NCBI GenBank assembly: GCA_964036045.1
Contig: OZ038385.1
Location: 19,930,720-19,994,719, forward strand
Direction: 5' to 3'
DNA: 64,000 nucleotides
Source of the DNA: Eutreptiella sp. 'Long Island Sound 2002'
Lineage: Eukaryota > Euglenozoa > Euglenophyceae > Eutreptiales > Eutreptiaceae
Position 1 is the first letter of the stretch. Each line of letters begins with the position of its first letter. The notes beneath the pieces were generated by a model, which had not been told where the DNA came from, did no database searches, and saw only the letters and a program-made list of their open reading frames with translations. Position numbers and translations under genes: made by a program. Shown here piece after piece: positions 44,966-55,592 of the stretch.

Positions 44966-47930
44966 TGACGCGTTCCCGTGGGGGGCCGGCCACGTGACGC
45001 TGCGGTGACACGCACAGGTGAGCAGGCAGGCAAAGCACTACGCTCACAAGGGCATCAATACGCTCGTGTCATGTGACAAAGCGTTTCAGAATCCTTGCCA
45101 CTCTGCAAGGAGGGAACAAAAGTATGTACAACAACACATCAGGATATGTACACATGGGGTGAGGACTGGACTGGGGTAAGGGCATCACAGGACAATAGAC
45201 ACTCAGTCCTAACTCGTACCCTAATCCCAGGTCCGACCCTCTCAGTGGCTGGTGGGGGCGGGGGCTCAAACACAACCCATGCCCTGCTCAGTCCGGACCC
45301 TGAAACCCTGCCAATAGGGGGGGTGTCTCGCCCAGCCACAGGCGAGTTCCTAGGAACCAAGTCGCTCGAAGGCCAACCGACAGTCGCTCCCCATGCTCCC
45401 TTAACGGCAGGTCCCAACTCCCCTCTGAGTCAGAGATATGGCCCCGCCATTATCCCTCAGGAGTTGGTAGCTGAAAATGGGCTGTTTCAGCCCAAACTGA
45501 TATTAGCTCCAAAATCTCCAAAATTGACCCCTCGTCCGGACCCGCCAGAGGTAGGGACGAGGCAACTGACCCTATGCCCTTCGAGTACGGACTCCTGGTT
45601 CCCTTCGAGGTCCCGGCATCAGGGCAACACGGATTCGTCCAGTGGGGTCATGATGCCAAAATCACCAAATTTGGCGTCATTCCCACGCGTGGCTTGCCCG
45701 GCCAGGGGAAGGCCAATGGCTCACAGGATAGGAGGCAGGACCTAGGACCTTCATCTGAGTGTACAACTTGAGATTAGGTCTGGGCTTCCTGTGGGCATAA
45801 AGATATGGGGCCTCCAATTGACCACACGGGGGGTTGAAATTGGGGTCCCAAAAGGGGGTCATTTTGGCTGCCTGAAATGAGCCAGAATTCGGGGTGCTCC
45901 CAATAGTATATCTCGACGCCGGCTTGGAGATCGGATCACCATTCCATACGCGACCCACCGGGAGTCCAACAGAGACTCCCATGCTCTTGGCTCTCAAAGA
46001 TCTCCATGCCACTCGGCGTGGTGACGATCCCAATTGGGTCCACAAACGCCAAAATGGCAAAATTGCACACACTCACTTTGGGCTAGCGCCTTAACGAAGG
46101 TTGCTCCGCTTCGCCCACGTGGTGTGCGAACCATGGGGACCAATATACATATCACCCATGTCATATATGGTCCATTGGTCCATGCGTCCGGCGTGCACGC
46201 GTGGGCAGAACATAGTGCACGGCGGGCAGCGAAAGTGGAAAATTGCTCAAAATGGCCGAAAATGCGCACACTCATGGTTGGGGCAAATGAGGCACATGCC
46301 CGACTTGGACCGGAGTGTGCCATAGGATTGGTATCAAGTCATGTGTCTCCAACATATCTTTTGGGCGTCGCCCAAGTCCTCTGGTTTTGGGAATGGCAGG
46401 GTCGCCAAGTGAGCCCATGATTTGGGATAGTCCCAAATCGCCAACATGGCGGCAACGGTGTGCCAAGCCCAAGAGGAGTTATTCGCCGGGTCCAAGATAT
46501 GTTGGGCACCGAAGTATGTACCCTCATATCATACTTGGATCATGATGTCAATTGAGCGCAACGTTGAAATACACGGTCGCCACTTGACATCATGACGGGC
46601 CAAAAACGGCAAAATTGGCACAAAGATACACAAAAGTGCCTGGAAAGGTGCACAATTATATTACAATATCTTCGGCTTGGATCGTGCAATCAACTAATCC
46701 TTCTAAACATAATGACTTGACTCCAATGACCTTTGATTCCACATATGTGCTCCACTTGGGGCGCTTTGAAAGGTCACGAGCGCTACTTCCCAAGTGGGCA
46801 CATGAAATTATGGAAAATTGCAAAACACACACCTTGCTCCCAACGCATCGCTTCGGGATCGCCACACAAGCTTCCCTTCACGAAAGATAGGCTTGCAATT
46901 GATCGTAGGGAATATGGAGAAGGGGCTTGCACAGTATGAGGTCCATTGGCGGGTTTGGCTTGGAGCGATGGACCCGCAAAATGGGCACGCAACACAACAC
47001 ATGGCACATACCACATATTGCCCAAAAAGGTAGCTCCCCCCACGATATGTCATGCCCCTCCAAGGGCATAACTTTGTGTCAATCGTTCATAGGAACTCAA
47101 GGAGAGTTCCTATGCAACACCAACACTCGCGCGCTACACTCGAAGGTTATCTTAACGCACGCAATATCATGGTCAAAGAGTTATAACGCAAACTCTACCC
47201 TCTTGACCATGATCCATTACACTAGCGCGCACGTGTGGAGACGCAAGGCATATGAAGCTTCCTAAATTACGTCAGGAGTATTGTGAATACATCCCACGTT
47301 TCCTTATTGTCATTCCTCGCAAGCGGCACGAGATATGACCCTCACAAGTGGCCTAACGAATCAACTTTGTTTTGCCCATATCTTTAAGACAAATGGAGGG
47401 CAAGATAAAAGGAAAGTTGATTCGTGCATAGGGAAGCACGTAGGTCCACTCGAAGGAGGTCAAATCAAGTGCGGGGATGTCGAAGTCGAAAATCCGGTTT
47501 CGACATCCTGAAAAATTTGGATTAAGGTTGCGAGTGTAGAATGTGAAAATTGCGGATGCATCAATGCAGTTCCTGAAGACTTTAGAGCCTTCGTCACGGA
47601 TAGCGTTAAAATTTCCATTAATAACAGTTAAACTGGCGGTTACGCTAAAGTCGCGAGCTAACCGCCAGCTGCCAAAACAGTGAGTATCAGAACGGAAGCG
47701 TAAAAATTGACGGAAACAATATGAAAATAAAACCCTGTTGATTCCTGATGTTCTGATATATAAATCTCCGCTGGCGGTGCATCGGTTGCCGATGCGGGGC
47801 TTTACGGCACGGAACACGCTCCCGCCGGGCTCGCACCGGGCGTCAACGGGCGCCTTCCGTACATGGGGTTAGTGGACCGGAGACCGGTTGTATGCCCTAA
47901 CCTAGCCATGGGGTTCTGGGTACCGCTTCA
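44966..47930 (-). repeat. LTR 5 (sense 5' LTR of element 3)
   Basis: This is a 2965-bp LTR. Against LTR 4 it lacks about 20 bp near 45590 and one base beside the 33-bp insertion (near 47857). It differs at further scattered sites, and its LTR ORF is broken. Confidence 0.95.
45078..45088 (-). promoter_or_regulatory. Self-primer segment in LTR 5; candidate transcript start of element 3
   Basis: The sense sequence TGAAACGCTTT is the exact complement of the primer-binding site at 44955-44965. Position and sequence match those in LTR 3. Confidence 0.6.
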
Positions 47931-48100
47931 GTACCCCAAGAAAGGGATGGTAGTGATTTTTTCTTATTCCCACCTGGAGTACTAGTTGATCAATCTAGTA
48001 GGACCAAGGAAAAAGGCTCAAATTTCCCCATAGTTACTTCAGAAAATGCTTCAAACCAGCCAATGACATTCCCATCAGTTCATAGAAGCCTACCACACTG

Positions 48101-48146
48101 CACCGTCATCCTTAAGCTGACCCTGCGTCACAAAACTGATTACACT
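48101..48146 (+). repeat. Left terminal inverted repeat
   Basis: This 46-bp segment matches the reverse complement of 51454-51499 with three mismatches. Confidence 0.8.
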
Positions 48147-48310
48147 GATCGCGCTGCCGCTGATTGCGCTGATTTTGCTTCTGCCTGCCGCTTCCGCAGC
48201 TTCCGCAGATTTTACGTCAGCTTTTTCCCAAATTTTCCTGTGATGCTAATAGTGTTAGCTCACTAATCACTAAAGCCGTCCAAATGGAAAATACTTCGGT
48301 GCCACAGCTG

Positions 48311-51079
48311 CCGTCTAGAGGTTTGGCTACTAGTGCTGCCGGATAGGTTAAAACCGCATTGAGAATGGTATCGGTAAACAATTGAACTTCACTTCCTTGC
48401 TTAGATGTGCCTTGGTGTCGTGCATTCAACCAAACTACGTGATGTTTGTGCAAAAATCACTTGTGTTTGGTTTTTGTAAATGAAATCAGCTTCCGTCTAG
48501 AGGTTTGGGTACTAGGGTGCTCCCCGAAAGGTCAAAAACACATTGAGAATGGTATAGGTAAATAATGATTGCAATTGAACTTCGTTTCCTTGCTTAGATG
48601 TGCCTTGGTGTCGTGCATTCAACCAAACTACGTGATGTTTGCTGAAAAATAACTTGTGTTTGGTTTTTGTAAATGAAATCAGCTTCCGTCTAGAGGTTTG
48701 GGTACTAGAGTGTTCCCCGAAAGGTCAAAAACACATTGAGAATGGTATGGGTAAATAATGATAGCAATTGAACTTCGTTTCCTTGCTTAGATGTGCCTTG
48801 GTGTCGTGCATTTAACCAATCTACGTGGACGTTGCGCAAAAATCACTTATGTTTGGTTTTTGTAAGTGAAATCAGCTTCCATCTAGAGGTTTTGGTACTA
48901 GGGTACTCCCCGAAAGGTCAAAAACGCATGGAGAATCGTATGGGTAAATAATGATTGCCATTGAACTTCGTTTCCTGGCTTACATGTGCCTTGGTGTCGT
49001 GCATTCAACCAAACTACGTGATTTTTGCCCAAAAATCACTTGTGTTTGGTTTTCGTAAGTGAAATCAGCTTCCGTCTAGAGGTTTGGGTACTAGAGTGCT
49101 CCCCGAAATGTTAAAAACGCATTGAGAATGGTATGGATAAATACTGATTGCAATGGAACTTCGTTTCCTTGCTTACATGTACCTTGGTGTCGTGCATTCA
49201 ACCAGACTATGTGATTTCTGCGCAAAAATCACTTTTCTTTGGTTTTTGTAAGTGAAATCAGCTTCCGTCTAGAGGTTCAGGTACTAGAGTGCTCCCCGAA
49301 AGGTCACAAACGCATTGAGAATGGTATGGGTAAATAATGATTGCAATTGAACTTCATTTCCTTGCTTACATGTACCTTGGTGTGGTGCATTCAACCAAAC
49401 TACGCAATTTTTGCACAAAAATCACTTATGCTTGGATTTTGTAAGTGAAATCAGCTTCCGTCTAGAGGTTTGGGTACTAGAGTGCTCCCCGAAAGGTCAC
49501 AAACGCATTGAGAATGGTATGGAAAAATAATGATTGCAATGGAACTTCGTTTCCTTCCTTCGATGTGCCTTGGTGTTGTGCATTCAACCAAACTACGTGA
49601 TTTTTGCACAAAACTCACTTATGCTTGGTTTTTGTAAGTTAAATCAGCCTCCGTCTAGAGGTTTGGGTACTAGAGTGCTCCCCGAAAGGTCAGAAACGCA
49701 TTGAGAATCGTATGGGTAAATAATGATTGCAATTGAACCTCGGTGTGTTGCTTAGATGTGCCTTGGTGTCGTGCATTCAACCAAACTACGTGATTTTTGC
49801 GCAAAAATCACTTATGCTTGGTTTTGTAAGTGAAATCAGCTTCCGTCTAGGGGTTTGGGTACTAGAGTGCTCCTCAAAAGGTTAAAAACGCATTGAGAAT
49901 GGTATGGGTAAATAATGATTGCAATGGAACTTGGTTTCCTTGCTTAAATGTGCCTTGGTGTCGTGCATTCAACCCAAGTACGTGATTTTTGCGCAAAAAT
50001 CACTTATGCTTGGTTTTTGTAAGTGAAATCAGCTTCCGTCTAGAGGGTACTAGGGTGCTCCCCGAAAGGTCAGAAACGCATTGAGAAAGGTATGGGTAAA
50101 TAATGATTGCAATGGAACTTCGTTTCCTTGCTTACATGTGCCTTGGTGTCGTGCATTCAACCAAACTACGTGATTTTTTCGCAAAAATCACCTATGTTTG
50201 GTTTTCGTAAGGGAAATCAGCTTCCGTCTAGAGGTTTGGGTTGTAGAGTGCTCCCCGAAAGGTTCAAAACGCATTGAGAATGGTATGGGTAAATAATGAT
50301 TGCAATTGAACTTCGTTTCCTTGCTTACATGTGCCTTGGTGTTGTGCATTCAACCAAACTAGGTGATTTTTGCGCAAAAATCACTTATGCTTGGTTTTGT
50401 AAGTGAAATCAGCTTCCGTCTAGGGGTTTGGGTACTAGAGTGCTCCTCAAAAGGTTAAAAACGCATTGAGAATGGTATGGGTAAATAATGATTGCAATGG
50501 AACTTCGTTTCCTTGCTTAAATGTGCCTTGGTGTCGTGCATTCAACCCAAGTACGTGATTTTTGCGCAAAAATCACTTATGCTTGGTTTTTGTAAGTGAA
50601 ATCAGCTTCCATCTAGAGGGTACTAGGGTGCTCCTCGAAAGGTCAGAAACGCGTTGAGAAAGGTATGGGTAAATAATGATTGCAATGGAACTTCGTTTCC
50701 TTGCTTACATGTGCCTTGGTGTCGTGCATTCAACCAAACTACGTGATTTTTTCGCAAAAATCACTTATGTTTGGTTTTTGTAAGTGAAATCAGCTTCCGT
50801 CCAGAGGTTTGGGTACTAGGGTGCTCCTCGAAAGGTCAAAAACGCATTGAGAATGGTATGGGTAAATAGTGATTGCAATGGAACTTCGTTTCCTTGCTTA
50901 GATGTGCCTTGGTGTCGTGCATTCAACCAAAGTACGTGATTTTTGCGCAAAAATCACTTATGCTTGGTTTTTGTAAGTGAAATCAGCTTCCGTCTAGAGG
51001 TTTGGGTAGTAGGGTGCTCCCCGAAAGGTTAAAAACGCATTGAGAATGGTATGGGTAAATAATGATTGCAAGTTAGAAG
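48311..51079 (+). repeat. Tandem satellite, about 15 units of about 193 bp
   Basis: Units begin at CCGTCTAG or a close variant near 48311, 48493, 48686, 48879, 49072, 49265, 49458, 49651, 49843, 50036, 50224, 50416, 50609, 50797 and 50990. Spacing is 193 bp in most, 182-192 in a few and 188 in two. Many units contain the perfect 22-bp palindrome GTGATTTTTGC/GCAAAAATCAC. Units from 49843 and 50036 share private variants with units from 50416 and 50609 (a CTAGGGG start; a shortened GAGGGTACTAGG), which shows a higher-order duplication of about 573 bp. Confidence 0.93.
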
Positions 51080-51124
51080 GATAAAGGCATTAAGTAAAAA
51101 CAGTGAAAAAGTTGTGAAAAAGAA

Positions 51125-51454
51125 GTGGAATCAGTGCAAGCAGTTAAAAAGGATGTGGTGCCAAGAGGTGCCATCCCGGTTGTGCTAATGCGCAATTTGG
51201 CTGTGGGGAACACTTATACGATAATAATTTATGTCCAAGGTGGCAAGTTAGAAGAAAGTGAAATCAGTGAAAAAACTTCTGAAAAGAAAGTGGAATCAGT
51301 GCAAGCAGTGAAAAGAGATGGCATGCGAAGAGGTGCCATCCCGGTTGTGCTAATGCGCAATTTGGCTGTGTGGAACACTTACACGATAATAATTTATGTC
51401 AAAGGTGGCACGTTAGAAGGAAGTGAAATCAGTGAAAAAAGTTCTGAAAAAGAA
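51125..51454 (+). repeat. Two-copy 165-bp tandem repeat, frame-preserving
   Basis: Copies are 51125-51289 and 51290-51454, with a partial third copy at 51069-51124. The unit is a multiple of three, so an ORF of 115 codons (51125-51472) runs through both copies as two 55-residue repeats, each with a hydrophobic segment (TYTIIIYV). The ORF opens on GTG rather than ATG and matches nothing I recognise. I treat it as a repeat, not a gene. Confidence 0.75.
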
Positions 51455-51499
51455 GTGAAATCAGTTTTGTGATGAAGGGTCAGCTTAAGGATGACGGTG
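51454..51499 (-). repeat. Right terminal inverted repeat
   Basis: This is the inverted partner of 48101-48146, with 43 of 46 positions matching. Confidence 0.8.
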
Positions 51500-51603
51500 T
51501 GTGGGTACCCTTGAAAAACAGTGTAATCTACCGTGAATGATGTCCCTTCGATCGGGCATTCCTCAAAAGATGCCAGCGTGCGGCGACAACTTCTGGTAGA
51601 AAT

Positions 51604-51676
51604 TCGGGGGTGATGGGGTTTGAACCCAGGACCTCCTCCCTAGAGCATACATGCTTGCCGACTAGGGTACTGTCGA
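51604..51676 (-). other. tRNA-derived sequence (SINE or tRNA pseudogene)
   Basis: The minus strand has a B-box-like GGGTTCAAACCC (51616-51627) and an A-box-like TACCCTAGTCGG (51658-51669) at tRNA-like spacing. The T-arm nearly pairs. The would-be acceptor ends (CACCCCC against the upstream seven bases) do not pair and the D-stem fails, so it is not a working tRNA. Confidence 0.35.
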
Positions 51677-54600
51677 ACGCTCTAATGCGGACGGCGATCG
51701 CTGTATAAACAGCGTTTTAGTAAACGTCCTGACCAAGGGCCAGGGCGGAGCAATACTCCCAATGGAGGGCATAAACCTCCAGGAGGTGAAAGAAACTGAA
51801 AATGGAGCCAACAGGGAGTGAATCCTGTGGTTTAGCAAAAGGGTTAGCGATTTAAGGAGTCAAACCGCTGAAAGTTGACGAAAAGACATTAGAAATCATG
51901 ATTTATAATCCAAACCTTAAAGTCGTAGCAAGCGCAACAGAAGCGCACTCCAAAAAGGATGTGCGGAAGCGTAAACGGCTCCTGGATAAGAAGGTATGAG
52001 CTGTGGTGTTTAAAGCTTTTTAAAGAAATTTTTGCACAGTTGCAGCAAAATTTTATAAACCTTAGGAAAAAGTACGTAACAGGCAACCACACAACAGAGC
52101 AGGCGGACAACCTGCCTCTCAGGTATGTTACTGTCATGTTACACACATGCATTGTGTTCGTGTCGTTAGTTTCGTGAAAACGCTAGGGTTGTCACCGCTG
52201 CGTTCGTTGGGGGTTAGGGTGTTCACTTCTCCTGCTCTGCACAGGTCAAAAAAGAAAGTGCTTGCTGGTGCTTGTCTCGCCGTAGCCTTAACATAGGGTT
52301 GTTTAAAATGCTTAGGCTTCGTTTTGCGCCGTGCAGTTGCTCGCCAGTTCCCTCTCTTTCTCCTGCAGGAAACAAGGTAAGAAGTGCATTATACACATGA
52401 TGCATTAATCGCTTAGGCTTGTTTATAAATCGCCGTGCGTTTGCTTAAACGCTTAGGGTTGCTCTTGCGTTCCTGCCCTTCGGCATTAACACGATGCGTG
52501 ATGAGTAAGGTAAGTAAGCCCAGGAGGAGCTCATCTTCTGGTTGAGTTTCGTTGTGATTGTTTAAATTGTAGGGTTAGTCATTGCTGTCCTTCGCCTCCC
52601 TTCCCTGCATACTGCATGATGCATTAAAGGGCTGTAGGTCGACCGCTGTGCACGCGGTAAAACTCTTGTTTAGGTTACCTAGGGCTCCGCCCTACTTACT
52701 ATAAGAGAACGGGCGGAGTTCTTAGAGCTTGCTGCTGGATAGGGCAGTTCTAAGACAGTGTATTATTTTCCTATCAAAGCAGGGAGGCAGGTTAGGCTCC
52801 TCCGTCCAGAAATGTCCTTCATTTGCCTATGCTCTCAGGTGGGAAAGAAAGGGTTAAGTGGTGCAGCAGCAGTTGCCTTCGGCAACTTCTCATTTTTCGC
52901 CCAAGCTAAAACGGGCGCTGATCACACAATCAAAATTGGTCAATGGACGACTTCATCGAGTACAACCCTTACAACACGCTGTGCGCTCAAACATTGCACC
53001 TCTCCCTCCAAGCCCTGTCACGGAAAGGCGTGGAGGCGTCCCTCGCAGGCCACAGTCGCCCAGCGGCGCTGTGTTCGCTTGCAATTTCACAGGGGAGCCA
53101 ATAGGGCTCGTGACATCTTTGACATGGCAACCCAGTAGCGGGTGTAGGGGTTAGGGTCAGCAGGCCTGGTAGGGACTGAGTGCGGTTTTTGTTTTTGCTC
53201 TGTGCATCCCCGCGTTACCCCTGGGGTGCTAGGGGACTGAGTGCGGTTGCACTCACCCTTCCTTCGGAGGCTGGTGCTGGCATGAGTGAGTGTAGTGTAG
53301 TGGTGTCTCCTGATCAGCGTCCTTTTCCTCGCGGGCAGGGGAGTGTGTTAACTTTTGGCCATTAGAAAAATGGGCGTTTTGTATGCCCTTAGCACACCTC
53401 GCTACCCCTCCTAGCTAGCCTGGCCACCCCTCTCCTCTAGTGGGTACGGCGTTTGCCGTTTCCTCCAAAGGTTAGGCGCCAGCACAGATATTGGGCGCCC
53501 TAGGAGTGGTCCTAGCACCCGACTAGGACCTTTGGTCCGACATCAGCGAAGCCCGAGAGGGAGCCACGCTGGGGAGAGAAGTAAGACACACACAGACATA
53601 CGTAGCAACCTTAGGGGTATGGTAACACCGCCAAGAAGGGTAGAACCCCATGGGTCTGGACCAGTTAGGGCTCCTAACCTTGGGCACGCTTGCCCCCCAA
53701 GGAGGGTGGACACACCTTGCTTCAGAGCACCTTGTTTGTCATTCCCCCCTGGTATAGGAAGCCACCGCTCTTTGTTGGCTCCCCAAGGTCATAACATTAG
53801 GGCACATCCCATGCAACACGTGGTCAACAAGGCACACACTCGCTGGGTGGCTCCAAATCTGATAAGCGGTCACCTGATTCACGCTGGTAACCACAGCCAT
53901 GGGACTGCAGGGGACAGCTAGGGCAGGGGCAGGACTCCAAAAGCAGCGGATGTGCAGGTGTTTGGAAAACCGATCCTGATTGACGGAGGGCGTTAGTACA
54001 ATCATTGAAACTGGAGCTCTACCGGAGTCCTGAACCTGTCCTGGTACACATTGGTTAGGTCTATTTGTCAGCACAAGAGTGCTCACCGCCCCTGGGGGGT
54101 TGGAAAACAGAAGGGGTTGCGAGTAAAGGGCCTCAACCGTGAGTTCCAATGGGAGCTCATCTGGTCACGTAGGCCGGCGTGTTCAGGTGACCTGCAGTTG
54201 AGATGGTCGTATGGAAGTGGGCATCCCGGACTGATCGGACCTCACGGGTACCTAGTCCAGCGCGTGGGCGCGTTCTTGGTACTACACTGCGCGGATTAAT
54301 GTATGGTGGGAGGCTGGGACAATAGGACTCACCGACCATTGGGCTGCAATCAAGATAAGCTGCCTTGTCGTGTTCCGATGATCCCCAGTGTTGCTTCTCT
54401 CTTGGTGAGGGGGGAGTGTACCTCTTGGGGGAGCCGATACTCCTGCAGCAGTGGCCTGAAGGAGACTCCCAACAGGAGGAGGGGATGTCTGGGGTATATC
54501 ACTGCCTGAAGCTTGCAACCTCCTCAGTTCGGTTAGGCATAATAAATAGATAGGCACAAGGAGATTAGTTTTTCTTCTTACGCTGGGAAAGAGTCTCTGC

Positions 54601-54700
54601 ACGGGTTAGTAGCAGTCCCTCGTTGTTCTCAACAAGGTAGGAACAAAAGATGGGGTGGATACTCCCCTCTGGCTCACCCGTGGACCCCTGAAAAATCTCT
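51677..54700. other. Low-information region, no gene recognised
   Basis: Short ORFs are present on both strands but none has a recognisable domain. Around 52170-52640 there are scattered TTAGGG-like and GATGCATTAA-like motifs and several splice-like sequences (for example TCTCCTGCAG followed soon by GGTAAG) without a supporting ORF. AGGGACTGAGTGCGGTT occurs twice, near 53172 and 53232. A degenerated repeat region or untranslated host sequence is possible. Confidence 0.4.
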
Positions 54701-55100
54701 TCTGGAAAAAATGAAAAAATGCAAAAAAAAGCCAAAGAATGTGCAAAACAACCACAATGTCATCCAAAAAGCTGTTACATTCTATTTTTTTGAAATTGGC
54801 ATACTCAAAATGGGGGGGGGGGGGCTCGCCTGACCAAAATCGGGCGAAATATATGAAAATTTCCCCGGTTGGGCCTCTATTTTGGGTTTTTGTTCTGTTC
54901 TAGAAAAGAAATGAAAAAATGGCAAAAACCACAATTAATGTGCGAAACAACTACAATGTGATGTGATCGTCTGTTAACGCCTGATTTTTTGCATTCCGCA
55001 TACTCAAAGTAAGGGGTTGGGACCTGAAATCAGGTAAAATAGCCGAAAACCTTCCCGTTCGAGGGTCTTTTAGGGCCCGAAAAAACACTGTTTGAGGCTC
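54701..55100 (+). repeat. Diverged direct repeat pair of about 200 bp
   Basis: 54701-54900 and 54901 to about 55100 share an ordered series of motifs: ATGAAAAAATG, CACAATGT, GCATACTCAAA, a G-run and a GAAAA-TTCCC segment. They look like an old tandem duplication. A run of 13 G lies at 54812-54824. Confidence 0.5.
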
Positions 55101-55592
55101 ATTTTTTGGCAAAAAGTGATGTTTTTTGGTGCTGGAGGGTCTGAAACACCCGAGACGTTGCTCCGATACCATCCGAACCACGCTTCAGTGGGTGGGGCAC
55201 CCTCAAAATAGGGTATGGGGCCCTACATACATGTATAAAGGCGGACATGGGCTCCCAGGTTGCCTCGGATAGCCCATATGCGTCCCACAGGGTAAGGAAT
55301 TTCCAGCCCTGTTTATACTCGTGGCGTGCAATACCTGCAACCACGTAGTAGCCATCGACTGCCATCTCATCGGCAGTCATTTCTTCGAGGTCATCTGCCT
55401 CTCAGGGCTGGCAGCGTTCTCTAGTTCGATGCGCCCGACCCCTCTGTCAGACAGACGCCACTCGTCCCAGGATAGTTCGTCAGGGGAGTGGTAATGTCTC
55501 AGCTCTCTAGGTGCACACAGCAGCTCTCCACCTAGGCGGGGAGTGCACCTCGCATGGATCCTGGATCCATTTGTTAAATTCTCGCTTTGCAT
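55099..55592 (-). pseudogene. Chromodomain-like protein fragment, frameshifted
   Basis: On the minus strand, frame 55099-55380 encodes a segment with chromodomain features: YYVVAGIARHEYKQGW, then FLTLWDAYG, then SEATWEP, which resembles the (W)xxYxxxxxTWEP pattern of the fold. An ATG-started ORF just upstream (55377-55592) ends in the other frame near an acidic stretch (ADDLEE) that precedes the domain, so one frameshift near 55405 probably joins them. It differs from the chromodomain of the three chromoviruses here. It may be the end of an unrelated chromovirus integrase or a host chromo-protein remnant. Confidence 0.5.

Larger units (their letters stand above)
30768..47930 (-). mobile_element. 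Chromovirus element 3, complete (17.2 kb)
   Basis: This is a full-length minus-strand copy. It has a 3' LTR (30768-33752), polypurine tract (33753-33763), 3' untranslated region, pol (35220-40202), gag (40203-44541), leader, primer-binding site (44955-44965) and 5' LTR (44966-47930). It is flanked by the 4-bp duplication gtac (30764-30767 and 47931-47934). Pol is open throughout, but gag has a nonsense codon and a frameshift. Both LTRs share a 33-bp insertion absent from elements 1 and 2, marking a separate subfamily. Confidence 0.95.
48101..51499. mobile_element. 3.4-kb inverted-repeat-bounded unit carrying a satellite array (possible non-autonomous DNA transposon)
   Basis: The left end 48101-48146 and right end 51454-51499 are inverted copies matching at 43 of 46 positions (outer bases CACCGTCATCC, then CTTAAGCTGACC). 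Between them lie a short GC-rich stretch, the 193-bp satellite and a two-copy 165-bp repeat. No transposase-like ORF is visible. The exact outer ends and the target duplication are unclear because similarity extends loosely outward (CACAC). A non-autonomous DNA transposon that captured or expanded a satellite is the simplest reading. Confidence 0.55.

Noticed and set aside
48311-51079. CRISPR array
   Set aside because: Units are about 193 bp, contiguous and homologous over their whole length, with no unique spacers. The context is eukaryotic.
51604-51676. Functional tRNA gene
   Set aside because: The acceptor and D stems do not pair. Only the promoter-box-like parts resemble a tRNA.
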